DNA of 64,000 bases from Bacillus subtilis (GTDB taxonomy: Bacteria > Pseudomonadota > Alphaproteobacteria > Rhizobiales > Rhizobiaceae): assembly GCA_021733665.1 (NCBI GenBank), contig JAHREI010000004.1, positions 186,001 to 250,000 of the forward strand. Direction: 5' to 3'. Shown piece by piece: positions 39,220 to 47,476 of this stretch (positions are counted from its first letter, which is position 1; each line of letters starts with the position of its first letter). The translations under genes were made by a program, and so were the position numbers. The notes below the pieces were generated by a model. The model ran no database searches. It was not told the DNA's origin and saw only the letters and a program-made list of their open reading frames with translations.

Positions 39220-39512
39220 AGCATTCGCGAGCTAAAAATGGGCGCCGGTTTTATGCAGGATAAGGCATAAGAATAAACAATCAGATCGGATTCACTGTTT
39301 TTGTCATAAACGAACCCGCTCTAATTGCCTGATCATGGTCAGGAAATGCCTGTTTTTTACCATGCTGATCAACTAATTTGACTGAAAATTGCAAAAGCGT
39401 GATGAATCTTCGTGTCTTGCGTTGAAAGAGTGCTTTTGCGTACCTATAAACGGAACATACTGATTGATGAATAGAGGTGTTCCGCCTCTGACATCTGGCA
39501 CGAGAGGTGAGG
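39220..39512 (+). promoter_or_regulatory. hflK promoter region
   Basis: TTGAAA (39422-39427), 17-bp spacer and TATAAA (39445-39450) form a near-consensus promoter about 60 bp before hflK. A small hairpin, AGAGGTGTTCCGCCTCT, lies in the leader. The first 200 bp of the gap show no clear folA terminator and no gene. Confidence 0.7.
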
Positions 39513-40655
39513 ATGCCCTGGAGTAATCAAAATGGCGGCGGCCCATGGGGCGGCGGCGATAAAAATGGCGGATCCGGCAACGGCGGTTCCAATAATGGCG
39601 GCTCTAATCAGGGCGGACCATGGGGACAAGGCCCTAAAGGACCGCGCGGAGGCCCCGGCGGAACTCCTCCGGATTTGGAAGATATTCTGCGCAAAGGTCA
39701 GGATCGTCTGAAAAAGGTGATCCCGGGCGGTGGCGGCAATGGTGGCGGTCCGGCTATGTTCGTGATCGGTGCGGTTGCGCTGGCCGGTTTCTGGCTGTTT
39801 CAGGCCATGTATACTGTGCAGCCTGATGAGCTTGCTGTTGAAATGCGCTTCGGTGTGCCGAAGGAAGTCGTTTCTGAACCGGGCCTGCATTTCCATCTCT
39901 GGCCGATTGAAACTTATGAAAAAGTCTCAACCGGTGAACGCCAGATCAATATTGGCGGTCAGGGCACCCGCGGTGCCACACAGGGTCTGATGCTGACCGG
40001 TGACCAGAACATTGTTAATGTTCAGTTCTCCGTGCTTTATCGTGTTTCCGATCCGCGTTCTTACCTGTTTAAGGTACAGGATCCTGACAATATGGTTCGT
40101 CAGGTTTCTGAAAGCGCGATCCGTGAAATCGTCGGCCGTCGTCCGGCTCAAGATGTGTTCCGTGATAATCGTGCTGCCATTGCTGAATCGGTACGTGATA
40201 TCGTTCAGGCAACATTGAACGGCTATGGCGCGGGTATCCAGATCACAGCACTTTCCATCGAAGATGCCGCGCCGCCGCGTGAAGTGGCCGATGCCTTTGA
40301 TGAAGTGCAGCGTGCAGAACAGGATGAAGACCGTTTCGTCGAAGAAGCAAACCAGTATTCCAACCAGAAACTGGGTCAGGCTCGCGGTGAAGCTGCGCAG
40401 GTTCGTGAAGATGCTGCCGGTTATAAAACCCGTATGGTTCAGGAAGCAGAAGGTGAAAGCCAGCGCTTTAACTCTGTCCTGAATATTTACAAGCAGTCGC
40501 CTGATGTTACCCGCGATCGTCTCTTCATTGAGACCATGGAGCAGGTGCTGAAAGACAGCAATAAAGTGATTATCGAAGGCGGCAATAATGTTATGCCATA
40601 TTTGCCCCTGACTGAGCTGATGCGTCAGCAGAATAAAGCGGGAGGCAGCCAGTAA
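39513..40655 (+). CDS. hflK: FtsH protease modulator HflK
   Basis: 380-aa SPFH/Band 7 membrane protein that with HflC encloses the FtsH protease. A glycine/asparagine-rich cytoplasmic N-terminus (about residues 1-75) precedes one membrane helix (MFVIGAVALAGFWLFQAMY), the SPFH domain, and a helical region rich in Gln/Glu. ATG 39513 follows AGAGGTGAGG. The stop and the hflC start overlap (TAATG). Confidence 0.95.
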   Translation: MPWSNQNGGGPWGGGDKNGGSGNGGSNNGGSNQGGPWGQGPKGPRGGPGGTPPDLEDILRKGQDRLKKVIPGGGGNGGGPAMFVIGAVALAGFWLFQAMYTVQPDELAVEMRFGVPKEVVSEPGLHFHLWPIETYEKVSTGERQINIGGQGTRGATQGLMLTGDQNIVNVQFSVLYRVSDPRSYLFKVQDPDNMVRQVSESAIREIVGRRPAQDVFRDNRAAIAESVRDIVQATLNGYGAGIQITALSIEDAAPPREVADAFDEVQRAEQDEDRFVEEANQYSNQKLGQARGEAAQVREDAAGYKTRMVQEAEGESQRFNSVLNIYKQSPDVTRDRLFIETMEQVLKDSNKVIIEGGNNVMPYLPLTELMRQQNKAGGSQ

Positions 40656-41578
40656 TGGGTCAGAATCGTTTGCCTTTTATCGTTGGTGCGCTCGCTGTTG
40701 TCGCATTTTTGGTTTACTCCTCAGTTTTTGTGGTCAATGAACGCCAGCAGGCGATTGTCTCGCGCTTTGGTCAGATTGTTGATGTGAAAGCCGAGCCAGG
40801 TATTTATTTCAAGCTGCCATTTGCCTTTGCTGAGGCAGATAACGTGCAGCTGATTGATGATCGTATGCTGCGCTTTGATCTGGACGATATCCGCGTTCAG
40901 GTTTCCGGCGGTAAGTTCTATGATGTGGATGCGTTCCTCGTTTACCGCATTACCAATGCCCGTAAATTCCGTGAGACTGTCTCGGCAAATACTATGCTTG
41001 CTGAACAGCGTCTGCGTACCCGTCTCGATGCGGCTCTGCGTCAGGTTTACGGTCTGCGCGGCTTTGAATCGGCTTTGTCGGAAGAACGCGGCAGCATGAT
41101 GCGTGAAGTGCGTGATCAGTTGCGTCCGGATGCGGAATCCCTTGGTCTGACCATTGAGGACGTACGTATTCGCCGTACTGACCTGACTGCTGAAGTTTCC
41201 CAGCAGACTTTTGACCGTATGAAGGCCGAACGTCTTGCCGAAGCTGAACGTCTGCGTGCGCGTGGTCGTGAAGCAGCACAGCGTATCAAAGCTGTTGCGG
41301 ATCGTCAGGTTGTGGAAATCGTTTCCGAAGCCAGCCGTGACTCTGAAGTCCTGCGCGGTGAGGGTGAAGCAGAACGTGGTCGTATTTTTGCGGAAGCTGC
41401 AAATCAGGATCCTGACTTCTACGCATTCTACCGTTCGATGAATGCTTATCGTCAGGCATTGCAGGCCGAAGGCACAACCATGGTTCTGTCGCCGGATTCA
41501 CAGTTCTTCCGCTTCTTTAAGGATGCAGCCGGTAAACTGGCACCGCAACCTGCGAGCGCCGGACAGACCGCTCAGTAA
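40655..41578 (+). CDS. hflC: FtsH protease modulator HflC
   Basis: 307-aa partner of HflK. One N-terminal membrane helix (LPFIVGALAVVAFLVYSSVFVV), then an SPFH domain starting NERQQAIVSRFGQI, then the coiled-coil segment TFDRMKAERLAEAERLRARGREAAQRIK. The start overlaps the hflK stop, so they are coupled. A DUF2065 gene follows 15 bp later. Confidence 0.96.
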   Translation: MGQNRLPFIVGALAVVAFLVYSSVFVVNERQQAIVSRFGQIVDVKAEPGIYFKLPFAFAEADNVQLIDDRMLRFDLDDIRVQVSGGKFYDVDAFLVYRITNARKFRETVSANTMLAEQRLRTRLDAALRQVYGLRGFESALSEERGSMMREVRDQLRPDAESLGLTIEDVRIRRTDLTAEVSQQTFDRMKAERLAEAERLRARGREAAQRIKAVADRQVVEIVSEASRDSEVLRGEGEAERGRIFAEAANQDPDFYAFYRSMNAYRQALQAEGTTMVLSPDSQFFRFFKDAAGKLAPQPASAGQTAQ

Positions 41579-41593
41579 GGGTCGGATACGATT

Positions 41594-41779
41594 GTGAATG
41601 ATCTGATAACAGCCATAGGATTGCTTCTCGTTTTAGAGGGGCTTCTCTATGGCGGCTTTCCGCACTTCGCCAGACGTATGGCCAGAGACGTGTCAGAAGC
41701 ACCGGAAAATTATCTGCGCACTGCAGGTATGGTTGCGCTGGTTCTGGGTGTCGGTGTGGTATGGCTGGTCAGAGGCTGA
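41594..41779 (+). CDS. DUF2065 family small membrane protein
   Basis: 61 aa, two membrane helices (ITAIGLLLVLEGLLYGGFP and TAGMVALVLGVGVVWLV) separated by a basic loop with HFARRMAR. DUF2065 members usually sit after hflC, as here, suggesting a role with the HflKC-FtsH complex; this is inference from position. The start is GTG. A strong terminator follows. Confidence 0.85.
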   Translation: MNDLITAIGLLLVLEGLLYGGFPHFARRMARDVSEAPENYLRTAGMVALVLGVGVVWLVRG

Positions 41780-41795
41780 TCTGCCGAAATTGAAC

Positions 41796-41830
41796 AAAAA
41801 AGGCGTATGGTTTTCCATACGCCTTTTTAT
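41796..41830 (+). terminator. Terminator of the hflKC operon
   Basis: AAAAGGCGTATGG and CCATACGCCTTTT form a 13-bp stem with a TTTT loop and T-run. Confidence 0.92.
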
Positions 41831-41835
41831 TTCCG

Positions 41836-41966
41836 GAGCGTGTTGTCTTTCATCTAATCGCTTAAAGCATGTCGCAGCTAAATGTATCCATTTAGCGTTG
41901 GCGAACATGCGACAATTAAAGGAATCTAGAGCGAGCGCAGTGGGTACGATTAAACGCAACACGCTC
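41836..41966. repeat. Nested palindromic repeat (family A)
   Basis: Outer arms GAGCGTGTTG (41836-41845) and CAACACGCTC (41957-41966) enclose a second palindrome with GCATGTCGC...GCGAACATGC and the perfect core GCTAAATG-TATC-CATTTAGC. The inner part is clearly related to the repeat at 59073-59130. Short interspersed palindromes of this kind are known throughout Rhizobiales. Confidence 0.75.
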
Positions 41967-41983
41967 TAGTGAAGTGAAGGTGT

Positions 41984-42012
41984 TTGACCGTGACATGCTC
42001 TGGCCTTATTTT
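41984..42012 (+). promoter_or_regulatory. Promoter of the Do-type protease gene
   Basis: TTGACC (41984-41989), 17-bp spacer, TATTTT (42007-42012), about 50 bp before the start. The position after the repeat suggests the protease is transcribed separately from hflKC. Confidence 0.5.
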
Positions 42013-42065
42013 ACTTCCAATCGGTTGTAAGCATCAAAAAATAACAGAAGCAGGCGGAGTTCCAG

Positions 42066-43643
42066 ATGGTTCGCATTCAGAATAAAAGCACGGGTTTGTT
42101 TTCTATGCGTGCGGCCTTTGCTGCCTTGTCCGTAAGCACAGTGCTGTTGAGCTCTGTCAGCGGCTATGCGCAGGATAAACCTGCTGCAGTGGCACCACAG
42201 ACACCGCCGGTGATTGCGGGCAAGCTCGCGCCACTGGGACAATCAGTTGCGGGGCCTGCTTCCGTTGCTGACATGGCAGAGGGCTTGCTGGATGCGGTTG
42301 TGAATATCTCCACCTCGCAGACCGTGAAAGACGAGAATGGTGAGGAAAAGGCTGAGCCAGCACCGGAAGTGCCGGATGGTTCGCCGTTTCAGGAATTCTT
42401 TGATGATTTTTTCTCTGAAGAAAATCAGAAAGACGGCGGCAGTGCCGCACGTAAAATGCAGTCGCTTGGTTCGGGTTTTGTGATTGATGCCAAGAAGGGT
42501 CTCGTTGTCACCAACAACCACGTTATTGCGGATGCTGATGAGATTGAGGTGAATTTCACTGATGGTAAAAAGCTTAAAGCTGAACTGCTCGGCACAGATA
42601 CCAAGACCGATATTGCGCTGCTGAAAGTTGATCCGACCAAACACAAGCTGACCGATGTGAGTTTCGGTGATTCTGAAAAATCGCGCATTGGTGACTGGGT
42701 CATGGCGATCGGTAATCCGTTTGGTCTTGGCGGAACAGTGACCCTCGGGATTATCTCTGCGCGTAACCGCGATATTCAGGCGGGGCCATATGATAATTTC
42801 ATTCAGACTGATGCGGCCATTAACCGTGGTAATTCCGGTGGTCCGCTGTTTGATATGCATGGTAAAGTCATTGGTATTAATACGGCGATTATTTCGCCGA
42901 CTGGCGGTTCTATCGGTATCGGTTTTGCTATTCCGTCCGAGCTTGCTGTGTCAGTGATCCAGCAGCTGGAAGAATTCGGTGAAACCCGTCGCGGCTGGCT
43001 GGGTGTGCGTATTCAGCCGGTAACGGATGATGTGGCAGAAAGCTTCGGCATGAAAGAAGCCAAAGGTGCTTTGGTCGCCGGTCTTATCGCCAATAGCGGC
43101 GTTGAGAATAAAGAACTGATGGCCGGTGACGTTATTCTGAAATTCGACGGTAAAGATGTGGAGAATGCCCGCGAATTACCGCGCGTTGTAGCGGAAAGCC
43201 CGGTCGGCAAAGAAGTCAGTGTTCTGGTGCTGCGTAAAGGCAAAGAACAGACTGTGACGATCAAACTCGGCCGTCTGGAAGATTACGAAAACAAAGACAA
43301 AACCGCAGATGCTAAAGATGGTGCTAAGGCGAAAGAAGCGGCTGCCGTGACTGTTCTGGGCATGACGCTCGGCAAGCTGGATGATGCACAGCGCAAGCAG
43401 TATGAAATCTCTGAGGACGTTGAAGGCGTGCTGATCAGCGCGGTTGAAGCCAAATCAACCGCAGAAGAAAAGCGGGTTAAGGCCGGTGATGTGATTGTTG
43501 AATTCGCGCAGGAAACCGTGAAGGCGCCTGCGGATATTCAGAAGAAAATTGAAAAACTACGCCAGCAGGGACGTAAAAATGCATTGCTGATGCTGGCGGC
43601 TCCAAGCGGTGAGCTGCGTTTTGTGACGCTCCGTATCGATTGA
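42066..43643 (+). CDS. degP: Periplasmic Do-type serine protease/chaperone (DegP/HtrA)
   Basis: 525-aa protein with a signal peptide (RAAFAALSVSTVLLSSVSGYAQ). The catalytic triad is seen in VVTNNHVIADA (His), KTDIALLKV (Asp) and NRGNSGGPLF (Ser). Two PDZ domains follow: the first begins GWLGVRIQPV, the second lies in the last 110 residues. It degrades or refolds damaged envelope proteins. A Lys/Ala/Asp-rich linker (about residues 405-430) joins the PDZ domains. Confidence 0.95.
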   Translation: MVRIQNKSTGLFSMRAAFAALSVSTVLLSSVSGYAQDKPAAVAPQTPPVIAGKLAPLGQSVAGPASVADMAEGLLDAVVNISTSQTVKDENGEEKAEPAPEVPDGSPFQEFFDDFFSEENQKDGGSAARKMQSLGSGFVIDAKKGLVVTNNHVIADADEIEVNFTDGKKLKAELLGTDTKTDIALLKVDPTKHKLTDVSFGDSEKSRIGDWVMAIGNPFGLGGTVTLGIISARNRDIQAGPYDNFIQTDAAINRGNSGGPLFDMHGKVIGINTAIISPTGGSIGIGFAIPSELAVSVIQQLEEFGETRRGWLGVRIQPVTDDVAESFGMKEAKGALVAGLIANSGVENKELMAGDVILKFDGKDVENARELPRVVAESPVGKEVSVLVLRKGKEQTVTIKLGRLEDYENKDKTADAKDGAKAKEAAAVTVLGMTLGKLDDAQRKQYEISEDVEGVLISAVEAKSTAEEKRVKAGDVIVEFAQETVKAPADIQKKIEKLRQQGRKNALLMLAAPSGELRFVTLRID

Positions 43644-43650
43644 TCTGACA

Positions 43651-43752
43651 TTACAGCGGTTCCAGTTAAGAGTGAATCGTTGGAACCGCTGTAACTGTTT
43701 GTTTTTACGCATTATCCGACGCAAAACCGCTTCGCACTTTTGCTGGAAATGC
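43651..43752. repeat. Palindromic repeat unit after degP (family B)
   Basis: First a perfect 14-bp stem, TTACAGCGGTTCCA (43651-43664) with TGGAACCGCTGTAA (43681-43694). Then a segment CGCATTATCCGACGCAAAA-CCGCTTCGCACTTTTG-CTGGAAATGC, which matches the second half of the repeat at 61423-61529 in layout and partly in sequence. Confidence 0.7.
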
Positions 43753-43768
43753 TATAACAAGAATGCAG

Positions 43769-43804
43769 AAAAGGCCGGAGGATGTGCACATCCTCCGGCC
43801 TTTT
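43769..43804. terminator. Perfect 36-bp palindrome, bidirectional terminator
   Basis: A fully self-complementary 36-bp sequence centred between 43786 and 43787 (centre GTGCAC) with AAAA and TTTT ends, placed between convergent degP and the GNAT gene. No mismatches. Confidence 0.9.
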
Positions 43805-43835
43805 AATTTGTAAAGACTTGAATCAGATGAACGGC

Positions 43836-44414
43836 TTAGACGCCGGACTTGCCATGTTGATTCAGCCACTGCTGTTTGCTGATGGTATAAAGTACATGGC
43901 GCTTCAGCTGCGGATGGCTGTCTGGTACACTTGGGTGGTCAAAGTCGCGCTTCGGATCGTTGACCATGCCAATGCGTTGCATCACTGCAGTTGAACGATG
44001 ATTATTATGGACAGCGAAGGAGACAACCTCATCCTGTCCGCGTTCATTAAAGGCATAGGCGAGAGAGGCAAGTGCAGCCTCAGTCACATAACCTTTGCCC
44101 CAATAGCGTTGCGCCAAACGCCAGCCGATTTCCAGTACACCCTTTGGCATGAATGGCTCAAGGTCGGTTCTCATCAAACCAGTGAATCCGACAACATCGC
44201 CGCTATTCTTGTCCTGCAAGGCATAGAAGCCGAAACTGTCGTCATTGATCATCGCGACAACACGATCCATCAGCGCATCAGATTCTTCACGGCTGCGCAG
44301 AGCCGGAAAAAACTCCATCACTTCCGGATCAGAATTGATCTCGTGGAAAAATGCACGGTCATCTTCCTGCCAGTTGCGCAGGAGCAGGCGGGGCGTTTCA
44401 ATAATGGTGCTCAT
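43836..44414 (-). CDS. GNAT N-acetyltransferase, RimJ/RimL type
   Basis: 192 aa. The N-terminus IETPRLLLRNWQEDDRAFF and EIGWRLAQRYWGKGYVTEA (acetyl-CoA loop near residue 95-113) mark the ribosomal-protein-Ser-acetyltransferase-like branch of GNAT. It is coupled to serB by ATGA overlap on the minus strand. The substrate is unknown. Confidence 0.85.
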   Translation of the reverse strand: MSTIIETPRLLLRNWQEDDRAFFHEINSDPEVMEFFPALRSREESDALMDRVVAMINDDSFGFYALQDKNSGDVVGFTGLMRTDLEPFMPKGVLEIGWRLAQRYWGKGYVTEAALASLAYAFNERGQDEVVSFAVHNNHRSTAVMQRIGMVNDPKRDFDHPSVPDSHPQLKRHVLYTISKQQWLNQHGKSGV

Positions 44415-45310
44415 TTTACAAAATCCGTTTTTCTGTAACCCTGAATATAGAGCAGTGCTGTCAGGTCACCATGATCAATGCGGATACGTGCCTGTGCTGC
44501 AACTGCAGGCTTGGCATGGAGGGCAACGCCGCTGCCCGCATGTTTGATCATCGGCAGATCATTGGCACCGTCACCGACTGCCATTGCCTGCTGAGCTGTA
44601 ATGCCGAGTGTGGCACAGATTTCATCAAGGCTGATTTTCTTGGCATCGGCACCGAGAATTGGCTCTGCAACAAGGCCGGTAAGATATGTGCCGTCATCCA
44701 GCAGAAGATTGGCACGATTTTCGTCAAAGCCGAGCATGGCGGCAATACGGGAGGTAAAGCTGGTGAAGCCACCGGAAACCAAAGCCGTATAGGCGCCGTT
44801 TTTCTTCATGGTGGCAATCAGTTCATGGCCGCCTGGTGTCAGAGTGATGCGGTTGGCAATAACCTGATCAACAATGCTGACCGGCAGACCTTTGAGCAGG
44901 GCAACACGTTCGCGCAAGGCTGGCTCAAAGGCGATTTCGCCATTCATCGCGCGGGCAGTGATACCGGCAATATGCTTGCGCAGGCCGACTTCTTCGGCCA
45001 GCTCATCAATACACTCCTGCTGGATCATGGTGGAATCCATATCGGCAATCAGCAGTTTTTTGCGACGGCTATCCTGTTCCTGAATAACCACATCCACAGG
45101 AGCGTCACCCAGTGCCGCGCGGATATTTTCAGCGATCTGAGCGGCATTCGAGCCGGTTTTCAGTGGCAGATCACAGGCAATACCGTCTGCAAGCCAGTAA
45201 AGGGCTTGCGTATCAGCAGCCTCGCTGGCTTTATGCGCCAGTTCAGGTGTGAGAACCGGATTAGCAGGATTGCAGATCAGTGTGGTAACAAGTGAGGCAG
45301 GCTGGGACAT
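44411..45310 (-). CDS. serB: Phosphoserine phosphatase
   Basis: 299-aa HAD-family enzyme for the last step of serine synthesis. The nucleophile motif is in LLIADMDSTMIQQECIDELA (DxDST near residue 86), motif II Ser in LVSGGFTSF and motif III-IV in AVGDGANDLPMI. An N-terminal regulatory-type domain precedes it. ATG 45310 is chosen; a longer in-frame extension to 45436 would overlap the divergent miaA gene. Confidence 0.95.
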   Translation of the reverse strand: MSQPASLVTTLICNPANPVLTPELAHKASEAADTQALYWLADGIACDLPLKTGSNAAQIAENIRAALGDAPVDVVIQEQDSRRKKLLIADMDSTMIQQECIDELAEEVGLRKHIAGITARAMNGEIAFEPALRERVALLKGLPVSIVDQVIANRITLTPGGHELIATMKKNGAYTALVSGGFTSFTSRIAAMLGFDENRANLLLDDGTYLTGLVAEPILGADAKKISLDEICATLGITAQQAMAVGDGANDLPMIKHAGSGVALHAKPAVAAQARIRIDHGDLTALLYIQGYRKTDFVK

Positions 45311-45348
45311 AAAACCGGTTCCGCTTTGTGCGTTTGGAGAATGTTTGA

Positions 45349-46260
45349 GTGATAGAGCAGAGAGACAGGCAAAAGGCAATTCTGATCGCGGGGCCGACTG
45401 CCAGCGGTAAATCAGCATTGGCACTGCGTCTCGCAAGGGATTGCGGCGGCTATATCATAAATAGTGATTCCATGCAGGTTTATGATGTTCTGGATCAGCT
45501 GACGGCGCGCCCGCAATCTGATGATCTGCAAATTGTGCCACATTATCTTTACGGGTATGTTTCGCCATTGCAACTTTATTCGACCGGCCGCTGGCTCGAA
45601 GAAGTCGAGGCATTGCTGGCCAGACCGGAATTGCAGGGGCGCATACCGGTTTTTACCGGTGGCACAGGTCTTTATTTCAAAGCACTGCTCGGTGGTCTTT
45701 CAGACATGCCGCAGGTGAAAGATGAAGTGCGCGACTACTGGCGCAACCGGATGCTGGAAGAGGGCGCACAACGTCTGCATGAGGAATTGCAACAGCGCGA
45801 TCCGGTAATGGCAGAGCGGCTGAAAGCGGGAGACAGTCAGCGGATTGTCCGCGCTCTGGAAGTGATCGACAGCACCGGACGTTCGCTTATCGAATGGCAG
45901 GAAGCCAAAGGTAAAGCACTGATTGATCCGCTGCATGCGGAAAAACTGGTACTGATGCCGGACAGGGCATGGCTGCGCCAGCGTATTGCTCAGCGTTTTG
46001 ATCTGATGATGCAGGGTACTGCCGTGCAGGAAGTACAGACTCTGTTAGCTTTACAGCCGGATGCGGCTCTGCCGGTCATGAAAGCCATCGGTGTGCGCGA
46101 GATTGAAAGCTGGCTCAAAGGTGAAATGTCACGCGAAAAGGCGGTGGAGCTGTCAGTGATTGCCACACGCCAATATGCCAAGCGGCAGATGACATGGTTC
46201 CGTAACCAGTTCGGGGATGAATGGCGGCGGCTGGAACGGGCTGAAGACTACTTCGGCTGA
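45349..46260 (+). CDS. miaA: tRNA dimethylallyltransferase
   Basis: 303-aa enzyme adding the dimethylallyl group to A37 of tRNAs reading UNN codons. P-loop [10 protein letters not shown] near residue 15, [19 protein letters not shown] near 37, and [20 protein letters not shown] are all conserved. GTG start with GGAG 9 bp upstream. Divergent from serB with only a 38-bp gap, so the two promoters overlap. Confidence 0.95.
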   Translation: MIEQRDRQKAILIAGPTASGKSALALRLARDCGGYIINSDSMQVYDVLDQLTARPQSDDLQIVPHYLYGYVSPLQLYSTGRWLEEVEALLARPELQGRIPVFTGGTGLYFKALLGGLSDMPQVKDEVRDYWRNRMLEEGAQRLHEELQQRDPVMAERLKAGDSQRIVRALEVIDSTGRSLIEWQEAKGKALIDPLHAEKLVLMPDRAWLRQRIAQRFDLMMQGTAVQEVQTLLALQPDAALPVMKAIGVREIESWLKGEMSREKAVELSVIATRQYAKRQMTWFRNQFGDEWRRLERAEDYFG

Positions 46261-46349
46261 TCCTTTTGGCCGTTAACGTGGGTGAAACACTTAAGTTTTA
46301 ATCTCGGTCAGAAATCTGTTGTTTTAGGACAGTGGGTCGGCGGGGGATA

Positions 46350-47108
46350 ATGCGTTTTTTCAGAGCAGAACTGTTTTTCATCATTATGCTTGTGCTGCTG
46401 TGCGGCGCGGGCTTGATGTTGTTTATGCAGTATCGCCTGATCCACGATCTGGGCGAGACGTATAAAGCGTCCGGATTATCAGACGCACCGTTGGGCATTG
46501 CGCTTATGTTGCTGGTTGCTGCCGGTGTAACCGGAAGCCTGATGTTGCTGCCGCAAATCCGTATGCAGGTGAAAAACAGAGGTCAGCTGAAAATCATCAC
46601 ATGGATGATTTCCCGCAATACCAAAGATCTGGAACAGATCAGCTTTACTGATCCTCTGACAGGTTTACAGAGCAAGGCTTATTTTGATTCAGCTTTGCAT
46701 GAATATTTGCTGCAATTTGCTAAAATCAAACATCCGGTTACGGTGGTGATGATCGGTGTTGAGCACCTGCAGCAGCTCTGCGAACAGCGCGGACGTGATG
46801 CGGCAGACCGTTTGCTGATGGAAGCGGCCTTATGTATCCGCAACTGTACCCGCTATCATGATGTGCTGGCGCATATGGGGGATGGTGAGTTCGCGCTGAT
46901 CGTGCCGGATCTGGAAGCGGCTGATGCCAACAGAATGTCGGCGAGAATCTGCAAGGCACTGGAAGAATGTGAATTGCGGATGGGACATGACAGCCATATC
47001 ATCCATGCAGTTTCTGCCGTTGCCGAATGGAATGGCACAGAAAAAGCACCGGCATTATATAAAAGAGCCCGTGCAGCCTTGCAGAGCGCAATCGGCACAT
47101 CTGTTTAA
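46350..47108 (+). CDS. Membrane protein with degenerate GGDEF domain
   Basis: 252 aa. Two membrane helices (LFFIIMLVLLCGAGLMLFMQY and LGIALMLLVAAGVTGSLMLL) precede a diguanylate-cyclase-like domain beginning FTDPLTGLQSKAYFDSALHEYL. The active-site position reads HMGDGEFAL instead of the usual RYGGDEFAL, so the GGDEF signature is GDGEF and the metal-binding acidic pair is disturbed. Loss of c-di-GMP synthesis is likely; a GTP sensor or scaffold role is possible. GGGGG precedes the ATG at 46350. Confidence 0.78.
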   Translation: MRFFRAELFFIIMLVLLCGAGLMLFMQYRLIHDLGETYKASGLSDAPLGIALMLLVAAGVTGSLMLLPQIRMQVKNRGQLKIITWMISRNTKDLEQISFTDPLTGLQSKAYFDSALHEYLLQFAKIKHPVTVVMIGVEHLQQLCEQRGRDAADRLLMEAALCIRNCTRYHDVLAHMGDGEFALIVPDLEAADANRMSARICKALEECELRMGHDSHIIHAVSAVAEWNGTEKAPALYKRARAALQSAIGTSV

Positions 47109-47235
47109 TTATATGATTTTCAAGATCTTGTTGATGTTCGCTATGAGAATGATTCATCGCGGAATGCAGTTTTTGCCTGATGATGTTTTTCGGCATAAAT
47201 TTGCAAAGAAAATAACAAGATTACGTTTTTTGCCA

Positions 47236-47264
47236 TTGACGTGAAAAAAACTGCTGTTTAATCT
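47236..47264 (+). promoter_or_regulatory. Promoter of the ilvBN leader
   Basis: TTGACG (47236-47241), 17-bp spacer, TAATCT (47259-47264). A start site 6-7 bp after the -10 falls on or next to 47271, the first base of the leader-peptide ATG. Confidence 0.7.
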
Positions 47265-47270
47265 CCCCTT

Positions 47271-47324
47271 ATGGCTAAGAAAATTATTCTCGTGGTGGGT
47301 AAGCGTATGGGCAGGATGGTGTAA
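47271..47324 (+). CDS. Leader peptide of the ilvBN attenuator
   Basis: 17 codons, MAKKIILVVGKRMGRMV, with the run Ile-Ile-Leu-Val-Val at codons 5-9: exactly the branched-chain residues expected in an ilv leader peptide. It lies directly between a good promoter and an intrinsic terminator, upstream of acetolactate synthase genes. No ribosome site precedes it and the predicted transcript begins at its AUG. Confidence 0.8.
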   Translation: MAKKIILVVGKRMGRMV

Positions 47325-47380
47325 CCATCCGGCGAAAGCTCCCATGCGCGAAACACAGGCTCCCTCAGGGGGCCTTTTTT
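47303..47380 (+). promoter_or_regulatory. Ile/Leu/Val attenuator upstream of ilvBN
   Basis: Arm 1 GCGTATGGG (47303-47311) pairs with arm 2 CCCATGCGC (47341-47349), enclosing a small hairpin GGATGG/CCATCC. The terminator stem is GGCTCCC (47358-47364) with GGGGGCC (47368-47374) and six T. GCTCCC at 47338-47343 repeats the terminator's left arm and can pair with GGGGGC instead. A ribosome stalled on codons 5-9 would mask arm 1 and free GCTCCC for antitermination. Charged tRNAs then lead to termination. Confidence 0.75.
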
Positions 47381-47476
47381 ATTATCTAAACACAACGAAT
47401 AAAGCTAAACAGTACGGGACTTCCGGTGAAATCAGGGAAGTAATCACCGGCACAGCAGACGGGACATCGAAAGACA

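Noticed and set aside
39513-39760. Glycine-rich repetitive coding sequence at the hflK start
   Set aside because: A Gly/Asn-rich N-terminus is usual for HflK.
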